Shown: positions 16,126 through 24,701 of the stretch, piece by piece
Position numbering within the stretch: the first letter of the stretch is position 1
Layout of the letters: each line of letters begins with the position of its first letter
NCBI GenBank assembly: GCA_002923375.1
Contig: BEIJ01000001.1
Location: 1,178,001-1,242,000, forward strand
From: a bacterium HR33
Lineage (GTDB): Bacteria > Gemmatimonadota > Gemmatimonadetes > Gemmatimonadales > GWC2-71-9
Reading direction: 5' to 3'
Length of the DNA stretch: 64,000 nucleotides
Position numbers and translations under genes: made by a program
Notes under the pieces: generated by a model
Database searches by the model: none
Seen by the model: the letters and a program-made list of their open reading frames with translations, nothing else
Told to the model about the DNA's origin: nothing

Positions 16126-17523
16126 ATGACCGTACTTGCCGCAGCTGAAGCTTTCCTCGAGGCCAATCCTTCATACCGCGCAACGGGCAAACTGGACGAG
16201 CTCAGGGCGACCGACTACGCGCGCTTGGACGCTCAGGGACAGGTCTATCTAGACTACACCGGATCGGGGCTTTACGGGGTTTCCCAGGTCGAGAGGCACA
16301 TGGTGTTGCTGAAGGAGTTGGTGCTGGGGAACCCCCATTCTGCAAATCCCGCCTCGAGCATCGCTACCGAGCTGGTGGAGGACGCGCGGCGTGCGGTGCT
16401 GGAGTTTTTCAAAGCGTCGCCCGAGGAGTACGTAGCGATCTTCACGCCCAACGCCACCGGGGCACTTAAGCTGGTGGGAGAGGCCTATCCCTTTGGCGAA
16501 GGGGATCACTACTTGCTCACTTTCGACAATCACAACTCGGTGAACGGGATCAGGGAGTTCGCCCGTGCCAGAAGGGCCCGAATTACGTACGTCCCGCTGA
16601 CGCTGCCCGACATGAGGATTGACGAGGGCGAGCTATGGCGCTGCCTCGATCTAGCCCGTCCTGGAGGGCACAATCTCTTTGCCTATCCCGCGCAGTCCAA
16701 TTTCTCGGGCGTGCAGCACGACCTCCGCTGGATCGAGCGGGCCCAGGCAAAGGGATGGGATGTGTTGTTGGACGCGGCGGCGTTCGTTCCCACCAATCGC
16801 CTGGATTTGAGTGTTTGGCATCCGGATTTCGTATCGATCTCGTTCTACAAAATGTTCGGTTATCCCACCGGAGTGGGTTGTCTTTTGGCACGGCGGTCGG
16901 CGCTGGCCCGCCTGCGGCGTCCTTGGTTCGCCGGGGGGACGATCACCGTGGCGTCGGTTCGGGGAGACCGGCATTACCTTGCCGAAGGGGAGCGGGCGTA
17001 CGAGGACGGAACGGTGAACTTTCTCTCCATTCCGGCGGTGAAGATCGGCCTGGAACATCTGGAGTCGGTGGGGATGGACCTGATCCACGAGCGGGTACGT
17101 TGTCTTACGCGGTGGTTGATCGGGCGGCTGCTAGGGCTGCGCCACTCCAACGGCCGCCCGGTAGTGAAGCTGTACGGGCCTGCGGTACTGGAGGGGCGCG
17201 GTGGAACGGTGACGGTGAATTTCTACGACCGGGACGGGAAGGTAATCGACCACCGGCTGGTCGAGCGCGAGGCAAGCAAGCGGAAGATCTCGATCAGGAC
17301 CGGCTGCTTCTGCAACCCCGGGGGAGGGGAAGTTGCCTTGGGGCTCTCCTCCCGGGAGTTGATCCGCTGCTTGCCGAGCTCGAGGGACCGTCTCTCCCTG
17401 GAAGACTTCAGCATGTGTATCGACGGCAAAAGCCTGGGAGCGGTTCGAGCCTCTCTCGGGCTAGTGAGCAACGTGGCCGACGTGGAGGCCTATGTGGACC
17501 TTGCCTCGAGCTTTGCCGCCTAG
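16126..17523 (+). CDS. class V PLP aminotransferase, MoCo-sulfurase/cysteine-desulfurase-like
   Basis: 465 residues. The fold type I PLP domain contains NPHSANPAS near the substrate pocket, ATGALKLVGEAYPF, and SFYKMFGYPTGVG with the PLP-binding Lys242. Close to the C-terminus is RTGCFCNPG (Cys394, Cys396), the mobile Cys loop typical of molybdenum-cofactor sulfurases. The MOSC domain of eukaryotic enzymes is absent. Likely activity: removal of sulfur from L-cysteine as enzyme persulfide for an unknown acceptor. No xanthine-dehydrogenase gene is visible nearby. It overlaps the convergent MscS gene by four bases. Confidence 0.82.
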   Translation: MTVLAAAEAFLEANPSYRATGKLDELRATDYARLDAQGQVYLDYTGSGLYGVSQVERHMVLLKELVLGNPHSANPASSIATELVEDARRAVLEFFKASPEEYVAIFTPNATGALKLVGEAYPFGEGDHYLLTFDNHNSVNGIREFARARRARITYVPLTLPDMRIDEGELWRCLDLARPGGHNLFAYPAQSNFSGVQHDLRWIERAQAKGWDVLLDAAAFVPTNRLDLSVWHPDFVSISFYKMFGYPTGVGCLLARRSALARLRRPWFAGGTITVASVRGDRHYLAEGERAYEDGTVNFLSIPAVKIGLEHLESVGMDLIHERVRCLTRWLIGRLLGLRHSNGRPVVKLYGPAVLEGRGGTVTVNFYDRDGKVIDHRLVEREASKRKISIRTGCFCNPGGGEVALGLSSRELIRCLPSSRDRLSLEDFSMCIDGKSLGAVRASLGLVSNVADVEAYVDLASSFAA

Positions 17524-18578
17524 GCGACTTCGGCCTTGTGCAAGTAGAGAGTCTGCGTGGGATACGCGAACTCTACTCCCTCCGCTGCGAATTTGCGGAT
17601 GATCTCCAAGTTGATCGCCTGCTGGATGTCCATGTACTTGTTGTAATCCGGATCCTGGACCCAGTACACCACCTCGAAATCCAAAGAGGAAGGGCCGAAG
17701 CCTTTGAGATGGGCGCGGTCGAACCGGGCAAGCGGCTGGGCCTGCACGATTTCCCTTATCCAGCCCGGTATCTTTTCCAGCACGTCCGCCGGCGTCTGAT
17801 AGACTACTCCGACAGCGAAGACCACGCGCCGCTGGTACATTCTTTTGAAGTTGCGGATCCTGCTGTTCAATAGATCCGAGTTGGCGAAGACCAGTTGTTC
17901 TCCCCACAGACTTCTCACTCGCGTGGTCTTGAGTCCTATATGTTCCACCGTCCCCAGATGCTCGCCCACGATGATGAAGTCGCCGATCACGAACGGTTTG
18001 TCGAGCACTATGGAAAGGGAGGCGAACAGATCGCCCAAGATATTTTGCACTGCCAGGGCTACTGCGATCCCTCCCACCCCCAAGCCGGTCAGCAGGGGAG
18101 TGATCTCTACGCCGAGGTTGTCCAGGGCCAGCAGGAGTACTGCGGTCCACAGCACCAGTTGTCCCAAAAATCGCAGGGCCGAGACCGTGGTGGCGGTTGC
18201 GGGATCCTCCGCCAGCTTCTTGCGGGTGATGCGCGAGACGTAGAAGGCGATGACGCCGTTTCCCCAGAGGGCGATTTGGAGAAAGATTCCCACCACCAAA
18301 AGGCCGTGCACCCAGGGATTCAGGCGTTCCGGCAGATCCACGAAGCGAGAGCCGAGGTAAAAGCCGACGACGATGAGAAAGAAGGTCCTGGTTCGAGCCA
18401 CGACGTCGGCCAGAAGGTCGTCTATTTCGTTTTGCGTCCGCGCCGCAATGGCTTGGAGTCTATGCTGGATGCCTCCCTTTAGCATCCTGAGGGCAGCGGA
18501 GCCCAGGACCCAGACCGTAACCGCGATGGTCCAATCCGCTACGGAGTTGCCTAGAAATCGGTTCTCGAAGAACTGCAT
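17520..18578 (-). CDS. MscS-family mechanosensitive channel
   Basis: 352 residues, ATG 18578. Four to five membrane helices are followed by the pore-lining helix and beta domain: LLTGLGVGGIAVALAVQNILGDLFASLSIVLDKPFVIGDFI is the TM3/Gly-Ala pattern plus the start of the MscS middle domain (residues about 160-200). The C-terminal alpha/beta domain ends in YPTQTLYLHKA, also typical. It opens on hypo-osmotic shock and releases solutes. A second, shorter MscS gene lies 59 bases upstream on the same strand. Confidence 0.9.
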   Translation of the reverse strand: MQFFENRFLGNSVADWTIAVTVWVLGSAALRMLKGGIQHRLQAIAARTQNEIDDLLADVVARTRTFFLIVVGFYLGSRFVDLPERLNPWVHGLLVVGIFLQIALWGNGVIAFYVSRITRKKLAEDPATATTVSALRFLGQLVLWTAVLLLALDNLGVEITPLLTGLGVGGIAVALAVQNILGDLFASLSIVLDKPFVIGDFIIVGEHLGTVEHIGLKTTRVRSLWGEQLVFANSDLLNSRIRNFKRMYQRRVVFAVGVVYQTPADVLEKIPGWIREIVQAQPLARFDRAHLKGFGPSSLDFEVVYWVQDPDYNKYMDIQQAINLEIIRKFAAEGVEFAYPTQTLYLHKAEVA

Positions 18579-18637
18579 GACTTTCCTCCCTGTCAGGCGT
18601 GGCTATGCCGATCGGAGGTCTGGCAAGACCGCAAGAT

Positions 18638-19183
18638 TCACTTTTGCCGGTCGCGTGCCAGCTGTACGACCACGGTATTGGTGAACAAGGTGGAGTTCGG
18701 TATCAGAATGCGCGCGGTCTCGCTCTGCAGCGTGGTGTAGCGCAGGTCGATTTCGCTCACCTGGCCTTCGAAACCTGCCACGGAGATCCGGTCGCCCGGC
18801 TTGAACGGTCGATACGCCAGGATCAGCACTCCGGCCAAAAGGTTCGACAAGGCGTCACGGAGGGCAAAACCGAGAGCGAACCCCGTCAGGCCCAAGCCCG
18901 CCACCAAGGCGGAGACGTTGACCCCTGCGGTTCCCATCGCCGTGATCGCACCCACGGTCCAGAAGGCGAGCTTCGAAGCACTCCCCGCAAGCTTGAGCAT
19001 GCTCTGGCGCTCCTCTTCCACTCTGCGGGCGGCTTGGCGGAAGAGGGCCGCAGCGACCCAGCCCGCCGCCAGGAAGGGAACGAACAGAGCGACCCCCAGC
19101 AGCAGCTTCGCACCCAGCACACCGATTTGAGCGCCCAATTGTTCGAGTAAGGAGCTCCAATTGGAGATGCTGTACTCGACCAT
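18638..19183 (-). CDS. short MscS-family channel protein
   Basis: 181 residues from ATG 19183; the longer frame is a shadow of the methyltransferase gene. One or two N-terminal helices precede ALVAGLGLTGFALGFALRDALSNLLAGVLILAYRPFKPGD, the MscS pore helix and beta-domain start. It ends in FTNTVVVQLARDRQ just after the middle beta domain, so the C-terminal alpha/beta cage is missing. Such short homologues are common. It sits 17 bases after the RsmF-like gene and 59 bases before the longer MscS, so the three probably form one operon. Confidence 0.85.
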   Translation of the reverse strand: MVEYSISNWSSLLEQLGAQIGVLGAKLLLGVALFVPFLAAGWVAAALFRQAARRVEEERQSMLKLAGSASKLAFWTVGAITAMGTAGVNVSALVAGLGLTGFALGFALRDALSNLLAGVLILAYRPFKPGDRISVAGFEGQVSEIDLRYTTLQSETARILIPNSTLFTNTVVVQLARDRQK

Positions 19184-19200
19184 GCGCCGCCGATGGGAAA

Positions 19201-20622
19201 CTAGGCCGCGGGCGCGTCGGAAAGCAAGCTCAGAATCGCTTTCAGTTCGGCAGCCGACTTCCTGTCCAGCTCCGCTCGGAGGCCGCCGGCGGTTGCCCTT
19301 CCTCTCCCCACCACCCATCCGTCCAGAGCCAACGCTGCATCCCCGTCGGAAAGATCGGTGGTCAGGCTTCCCCCGCTCAGCAGAGAAGCGAGTTCCGCTC
19401 GGGTCAGATCTGCTCTGGCTGCCTTGACGTGCGGTCCTAGAAAGCGCAGGAACACGTTGGTGGGGCGCCTCAGCCCGGTAGCCCGGAAAGCCGGCAGGCC
19501 CAAGGAAACAAACTGCCATCCTGAGCTCTCACTCCAAGCGTCCAGCGGCAGGGCGCGGCAACGGTGAGCCCAGAGAGTTTTGCCCGTGCGCCACCACCGG
19601 AGCCCCGCCAACCAATCTTCCCCGACGCCGAAGCGCCGCCTCAACGCTTCGGCGGCCTCGGCGGGCCATGAGGACGAATGTTCGGTTTCGCAAAGCTCCC
19701 ATCCAGAACACGGTCCATCGCTCTCGCCAATACGCTTCAACCGGACCATGAACAGTCCGCCCGAGTCTAGATGGTGGGGATAGACCCGCCACGCTCGCCG
19801 CAGCCTGGGGTCGAATTTCTGGTTTCCGAACTCCGTCACGCCGGGTTCATGGGGGAGGGGAAGGTCGATCGATTCCACCTCCAGCGGGAGATCTTGGAGC
19901 ACCCTGCTCACCACCGCTTCGTTCTCTTCCGGATCGAAGGTGCAGGTGGCGTACACGATGGTTCCGCCGGGCCGCACCAACTCTGCGGCCCGGCGCAAGA
20001 GCGCTTCCTGTACTCTTGTGATGTAGGCCGCGAACTCCGGCGGCCTGGTGGGAAGCTTGCCCCCCTTTCTGCGCAGCGTCCCTTGCGCGGAGCACGGCAC
20101 GTCCACCATGACGCGATCGAAGGTGGCTCCCCGGGGAAAGGTGCGCCCGTCTGCGGCCACGACCAGCACTTCCGCAAGGCCCAACCGGTAGAGGTTGCCC
20201 ACCAATTTCTTGAGCCGATCCCGGGAAGGTTCCACAGCCACCACCGTGCCGCCCCCGCACATGAGATCGGCTAGGTGCGAGGTCTTTCCTCCGGGAGCGG
20301 CGCATAGATCGAGCACCCGCTCTCCCGGTTTGGGGTCCAGCGCCAGCGCGGGGAGGCCCATTACCGATTCTTGGATGTAGAACCAGCCGAGCCAGTGCTC
20401 CAGGGTTTTGCTCGGAGAATACGGTCCGCGTTCCACCCTGAAGAAGTCGGGGAGTCCGGGAACGGGACTGAGCTCGAAGCCCAGCTCCTCGAGGCGCTGT
20501 CTCGCCAAGGCCGGGGGTGCTCTCCTGCTCCGAAGTCTAAGGCAAGAAGTTTCCCTCGATCGGACGCACGCGAGGAACGCCTCCCAGTCCGGAATCAGGT
20601 CGCGGTATCGCTCCAGATCCAT
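19201..20622 (-). CDS. rsmF: RsmF/NSUN-type rRNA (cytosine-5) methyltransferase
   Basis: 473 residues from ATG 20622. The SAM-binding core has LDLCAAPGGKTSHLADLM (motif I), the catalytic loop DVPCSAQGTLRRKGG and YATCTFDPEENE, providing the two cysteines of m5C RNA methyltransferases. A C-terminal region of about 170 residues (SGWQFVSLGLPAFRATGLRRPTN and beyond) matches the PUA-like tail of RsmF/YebU-type enzymes in length and position. Likely target is 16S rRNA. The start is only 22 bases from the divergent PD40 gene, and TATTCT lies nine bases before it, suggesting a leaderless mRNA. Confidence 0.85.
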   Translation of the reverse strand: MDLERYRDLIPDWEAFLACVRSRETSCLRLRSRRAPPALARQRLEELGFELSPVPGLPDFFRVERGPYSPSKTLEHWLGWFYIQESVMGLPALALDPKPGERVLDLCAAPGGKTSHLADLMCGGGTVVAVEPSRDRLKKLVGNLYRLGLAEVLVVAADGRTFPRGATFDRVMVDVPCSAQGTLRRKGGKLPTRPPEFAAYITRVQEALLRRAAELVRPGGTIVYATCTFDPEENEAVVSRVLQDLPLEVESIDLPLPHEPGVTEFGNQKFDPRLRRAWRVYPHHLDSGGLFMVRLKRIGESDGPCSGWELCETEHSSSWPAEAAEALRRRFGVGEDWLAGLRWWRTGKTLWAHRCRALPLDAWSESSGWQFVSLGLPAFRATGLRRPTNVFLRFLGPHVKAARADLTRAELASLLSGGSLTTDLSDGDAALALDGWVVGRGRATAGGLRAELDRKSAAELKAILSLLSDAPAA

Positions 20623-20644
20623 ATCGGTGCTAGAATATCGCACG
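20623..20644. promoter_or_regulatory. overlapping divergent -10 boxes
   Basis: Only 22 bases separate two divergent start codons. TAGAAT (20631-20636) lies eight bases before ATG 20645 on the plus strand. TATTCT (complement of 20632-20637) lies nine bases before ATG 20622 on the minus strand. Both fit a TANNNT -10 element at leaderless spacing and share five bases, so the two polymerases would compete. The -35 matches are poor on both sides. Confidence 0.4.
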
Positions 20645-22357
20645 ATGTCCCGGATCAAAGTACCGCCGCTCGCGATCCTGGCCGGCGTTCTTGCCTGCGG
20701 TTCGCCGGAGTTCGAGGTGGTTTACACTCTCACTCCGCCCACTTGGTTCGAAGACGGGTGGAGTTATTACGACGTTTCACCCGCTCAGGATTGGGCGGCG
20801 TTCGGCGCGCGGTTCGGTTTTCAGCTGGTGAACTTGGTGGGGGCAACTCAGGATTCGGTGCGCTATGCCACGCTGGAGGAGGCGCGGGCGGCCGCAGGGG
20901 CCTGGCCCGAGGTAACAGGCGTATCGGCCGGGGTCGTTATCCCTGCGGGCGCGCTCGCGGAGTGGAGCCCCGCCCGCGACAAGGTGGCGTTCTTTCTACC
21001 GGGCAGCTCGGTTTTGGCTGTGGGTTCTGGGACCGGTCCGGTGGAGTACGAGTTGGGGGGACCGGTGACCGGTGTCGGGTGGGTACCGGCTGGGGATGTT
21101 CTCTACGCGCTGGTGGTCCAGTCGGACGGGAGCTCGTCGCTGATGAGGATCACGCTGGAGTTCAGGACGGTGGAGGCGATACTGGAGAATCTGGATGCGC
21201 CGCAACGGTTCAATTCTATCGCAGTTTCGCCCGATGGCCGCAGACTGTACCTCGCGCTGGTGAGTGCGGAGCCGCCGGATGCCGAGAGCCGCCACCGTCC
21301 CGAGGTTGATCGCGATACCGACATCTACGTTTACGATCTACGAGAGCGGCGGCTGGATCGCGTGGTAGCCGATCCGGGAGACGACTTTCATCCTCTGGTG
21401 CGGGGGGAGTTTTTGTATTGGACCCACAACGATATGAAGGATCAGATCGTAGTGGTTCCGGTCTCCGGGGGCGAGCCGCGGGTGGTGGTCGAGGATGCTC
21501 AGATACCGGCTTTCAGCCCGGACGGTCGTCAGCTCGCTTTTACCTACGGTGGCTGGCGCATAGCCGACTGGGCGTTGAACTTGGACGCCGGGGTGGTGTC
21601 GATCGACGACTCGGTGAGGCCGATTGCTCCCCCGCGTTCCCTGGTGACCGGTTATCACGAGGATTTCACTCCCGCTTGGTCGCCGGACGGCAGGTGGATC
21701 GCCTATCACTCCCACCGTTCCCCCGGTCCGGTTCCATCCTACGCCTCTCCCGGCAGCACCGATGACATCTACCTGCGGAGGACCGACGATCCCTCCGCAT
21801 CCGAGATCCGGCTTACCGAGTTCGGCTGGGAGGTGGGGATGGCGGACTGGTCGCCCGACGGGCGCCGGTTGGTCTTCGATTCTTGGGAGCGGGGAGGCGA
21901 GCCCGGTCTGGCGAAGCCGTGGATCGTAACCATCGACCCCGGGACCGGGCAGCGGGTGGATCTGAGGCGGCTCCCGCTGCCCCCATCGGTTCGGGGCACG
22001 CTGCTCGCGGCGTGGTCTCCCCGGGGAGACGAGATCGCGGTGATTGGTCAAGGCGAGCGAAGGCGCCAAGAGTTGTGGGTGTTGTCTCCCGACGGAAGGC
22101 GGGCGGAGAGGATTGCGGAGTTCGAGGGGAGCACGTACGGAGGGGTCGACTGGACGCCTGACGGGGAGCTTTTGATTTACTCCGCGCTGGCGGGCGGGAG
22201 GATGCAACTGTTTGCCGTCCCGCGGGCGGGCGGTGCGCCGCGGCAGCTTACGCAAGACGAGGCGAGCCTGATTCATCCTCAGGTATCGCCCGACGGGCGC
22301 TGGATCGCGGCGACCCAACTGGTGCGCCGCAAGGAGCTCCGCAGGATGAGGATATGA
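20645..22357 (+). CDS. PD40/TolB-like beta-propeller lipoprotein
   Basis: 570 residues from ATG 20645. The signal sequence ends AGVLACGS, a good lipobox, so the protein is anchored in the envelope. The rest carries repeated TolB/PD40 blades: VSPDGRRLYLALVSA, FSPDGRQLAFTYGG, WSPDGRWIAYHSHRS, WSPDGRRLVFDSWERG, VSPDGRWIAATQLV. There is no C-terminal peptidase domain, so it is a stand-alone propeller, possibly a binding or scaffold protein. Its stop overlaps the next start as ATGA. Confidence 0.85.
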   Translation: MSRIKVPPLAILAGVLACGSPEFEVVYTLTPPTWFEDGWSYYDVSPAQDWAAFGARFGFQLVNLVGATQDSVRYATLEEARAAAGAWPEVTGVSAGVVIPAGALAEWSPARDKVAFFLPGSSVLAVGSGTGPVEYELGGPVTGVGWVPAGDVLYALVVQSDGSSSLMRITLEFRTVEAILENLDAPQRFNSIAVSPDGRRLYLALVSAEPPDAESRHRPEVDRDTDIYVYDLRERRLDRVVADPGDDFHPLVRGEFLYWTHNDMKDQIVVVPVSGGEPRVVVEDAQIPAFSPDGRQLAFTYGGWRIADWALNLDAGVVSIDDSVRPIAPPRSLVTGYHEDFTPAWSPDGRWIAYHSHRSPGPVPSYASPGSTDDIYLRRTDDPSASEIRLTEFGWEVGMADWSPDGRRLVFDSWERGGEPGLAKPWIVTIDPGTGQRVDLRRLPLPPSVRGTLLAAWSPRGDEIAVIGQGERRRQELWVLSPDGRRAERIAEFEGSTYGGVDWTPDGELLIYSALAGGRMQLFAVPRAGGAPRQLTQDEASLIHPQVSPDGRWIAATQLVRRKELRRMRI

Positions 22358-22668
22358 TCCCGCCGCATCGGCTCCGGATTCGGGGAGGGCTTTCTGGGGG
22401 CTCACGGTTGATCTTTCGGCTCGCAGCTTTGTCGATGGCCGCCTGGGTTGTGTCCGGGTGTGCCGCTTGGACCCGGGGCTTGGTGGCTTGGCGCGTAGAG
22501 GAAGAATATCGTGCAATCGCCGGCCGCGGAGAGCTCTGGCCGGGATTCGACCCGCTGTCGATCCCACTCGCCGCCTATGGAGATCCGTGCTGTGCCTCTT
22601 CTTTTTCTGCTTGCCTGCGCCGGGGAGGGTCCTTCGCGTCCGGAGGTCGAAGTCGGCGTTCCTCCTAG
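22354..22668 (+). pseudogene. truncated lipoprotein gene
   Basis: ATG 22354 overlaps the preceding stop. The N-terminus has a hydrophobic stretch with lipobox WVVSGC, then EEYRAIAGRGELWPGFDPLSIPLAAY, which reads like the start of a larger secreted protein. After that the sequence turns into a Ser/Arg/Cys-rich tail of the kind seen when a frame is read out of phase. The break is near 22576. I judge it the 5' end of a gene cut by a frameshift or deletion. The family is not recognised. Confidence 0.45.
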
Positions 22669-22795
22669 CGTCGCCGGCGGACGCGGGACCGTAGCCTGCG
22701 ACACCTTAGTCGATACCACCGGCTTCACCAGACCCACTGGACAGCCGCCGTCTCCCTGCGCCCGCAGTGGGGTCACCAGGGACAGTTCTAGGTAA
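22577..22795 (+). pseudogene. second short lipoprotein-like fragment
   Basis: At the point where the previous frame degrades, a frame from ATG 22577 reads MEIRAVPLLFLLACAGEGPSR, a plausible signal peptide with lipobox LLAC. It continues only to residue 72 (ending near 22795) without a recognisable domain. There is no clear ribosome-binding site. It may be the N-terminus of another lost lipoprotein fused to the first by deletion, or a chance frame. The 97 bases to the next start hold a good Shine-Dalgarno for that gene. Confidence 0.3.
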
Positions 22796-22892
22796 GCGCG
22801 CTGCCGTGGGTCGGGAGCCGGACCGGGCATGGTACGAAACCCGCGGCGTGGTTCTGCCGTACGGGACGAGGAAACCTAAAGGAGTACCCGAA

Positions 22893-24698
22893 ATGCGGAG
22901 TCTGGTTTTTGTGGCGGTCCTTATGGCACCGGCTGTAGCGGAGGCTCAGGGAAGCTTCGTCATCAAAAATGTCCGGGTTTACGACGGGGAGCGGGTTTTG
23001 CCGGCAGCGACCGTGGTCGTGGTTGGCGGACACATCCAGTCGGTGGGTAAGGACAGTGCTGTTCCTGCGGGAGTGGAGGTAGTAGATGGGTCGGGTCGCA
23101 CGCTGCTGCCCGGTTTGATCGACTCCCATACGCACACGCTCGCCGCCGAGCATCTTCGCACCGCGCTCGCCTTCGGGGTGACTACTGTCCTGGACATGTT
23201 TTCGGTTCCGAACTTGGTGAAAATATGGAAGGGGGAGCAGGCGGCGGGGCAAGCTTGGGGACGGGCCGACATCTTCTCCGCTGGGATTTTGGCCACCGCA
23301 CCGGGAGGCCATGGCACCGAATACGGCATGGTCATACCGACGGTTTCCTCTGCTTCGGAGGCAGAAGGCTTTGTGGCGGCGCGGCTCGCTGAAGGATCCG
23401 ATTGGATAAAGATCGTTTACGATGACGGTGCGTCTTACGGCCTGAGTTACGCCACGTTGAACGAGGCGACGCTGAGAGCCCTCGTGCAAGCGGCCCACAG
23501 GCGAGGAAAACTTGCCGTGGTTCACATCTCTACTCTGAGCCAGGCAAGGACTGCTGTGCGGGCGGGTGTTGACGGGCTGGTGCACATCTGGCACGACTCT
23601 GTTCCGGATCGTGACTTCGTGCGCGAGCTTAGGAGCCGCAATGTCTTCGTGATACCCACCCTCACCGTTTTGGAATCGGCGACCGGAGTGGCCAGCGGGG
23701 CAGTCCTGTTGGAGGATGGGCGCGTTGCGCCGTTCTTGGATTTCCAGGCGCGGTCGAATTTGAAGCGCGCCTTTCCTCGGCGTGCGGGTGCGCAACTGTC
23801 GCTGGAGCCGGCACTGGTTTCGGTGCGGCGCTTGGCTGAGGCAGGCGTGACGATCTTGGCGGGCACCGATGCGTCCAACCCGGGGACTTGGTACGGCGCG
23901 AGTGTGCACCGCGAGCTCGAGCTCTTGGTCGAAGCCGGTCTCACTCCGGAGCGTGCCTTGCAAGCCGCCACTTCCCTACCTGCGGCGGCGTTCGGACTGG
24001 ACGGACGGGGGCGTATCGCGCCGGGTCTCGCGGCCAACCTGGTGCTGGTCGAAGGAGATCCCACCACTCACGTGGCGGACACCAGGGCAATAGTGGCGGT
24101 TTGGAAGGAGGGCCGGAAGTTCGATAGGGACAGCCTGCGGAAGGAAATTTCGCTGGCGCTGGAGGGCCGGGCGAATGCACCCCCGGCGCTTCCATTCGGC
24201 ACCGGCGGGATTTTGGTGAGCGACTTCGATGACGGGACGACCAAAGCAGCGTTCGGTTCGTGGAGTTCCACTACTGACGCGATGGCCGGCGGCAAGTCGA
24301 CGGCTGTGCTGGATGTGGCAGAGGGCGGAGCAGAGGGCACTCCGGGGGCACTCAAGGTGCACGGTGAAATTGCGCCGGGTCTGATGTACGCCTGGGCCGG
24401 AGCCATGTTTTTCCCCGGCGATCGCCCGATGTCACCGGCGAACCTAGCCTCCGCCAGCGGTTTTTCGTTTTACGCCCGCGGGGACGGCAAGACCTACAGA
24501 GTTCTGCTTTTCACCCAGAAGGGGGGCGCCTTCCCTGCAGTATCCACTTTCACTGCAGGAGCGGAGTGGCAAGAGGTTTCCTTTACATGGCAGCAGTTGC
24601 AGGGCGGCGACGGTTCGGACGTTGTTGGGATCGCGATCGTCGCCGGCCCGGATCCGGGACCGTACGAGTTCTGGATCGACCAAATGCGAATCCGCTAG
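22893..24698 (+). CDS. secreted amidohydrolase with C-terminal CIA30-like domain
   Basis: 601 residues, start ATG 22893 (AAAGGAG at 22878-22884), signal peptide to about residue 19. The metal-dependent amidohydrolase domain has DSHTH (His79, His81), the later ligands VVHISTLS and GLVHIWHD, and AGTDASNPGTWYG with the catalytic Asp. From about residue 430 there is a beta-sandwich: SDFDDGTTKAAFGSWSSTTD through YEFWIDQMRIR, matching CIA30/carbohydrate-binding-like domains. It probably hydrolyses an amide or ester in the periplasm, with the tail binding ligand or surface. It is convergent with the esterase gene, three bases apart. Confidence 0.85.
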   Translation: MRSLVFVAVLMAPAVAEAQGSFVIKNVRVYDGERVLPAATVVVVGGHIQSVGKDSAVPAGVEVVDGSGRTLLPGLIDSHTHTLAAEHLRTALAFGVTTVLDMFSVPNLVKIWKGEQAAGQAWGRADIFSAGILATAPGGHGTEYGMVIPTVSSASEAEGFVAARLAEGSDWIKIVYDDGASYGLSYATLNEATLRALVQAAHRRGKLAVVHISTLSQARTAVRAGVDGLVHIWHDSVPDRDFVRELRSRNVFVIPTLTVLESATGVASGAVLLEDGRVAPFLDFQARSNLKRAFPRRAGAQLSLEPALVSVRRLAEAGVTILAGTDASNPGTWYGASVHRELELLVEAGLTPERALQAATSLPAAAFGLDGRGRIAPGLAANLVLVEGDPTTHVADTRAIVAVWKEGRKFDRDSLRKEISLALEGRANAPPALPFGTGGILVSDFDDGTTKAAFGSWSSTTDAMAGGKSTAVLDVAEGGAEGTPGALKVHGEIAPGLMYAWAGAMFFPGDRPMSPANLASASGFSFYARGDGKTYRVLLFTQKGGAFPAVSTFTAGAEWQEVSFTWQQLQGGDGSDVVGIAIVAGPDPGPYEFWIDQMRIR

Positions 24699-24701
24699 CC
24701 G

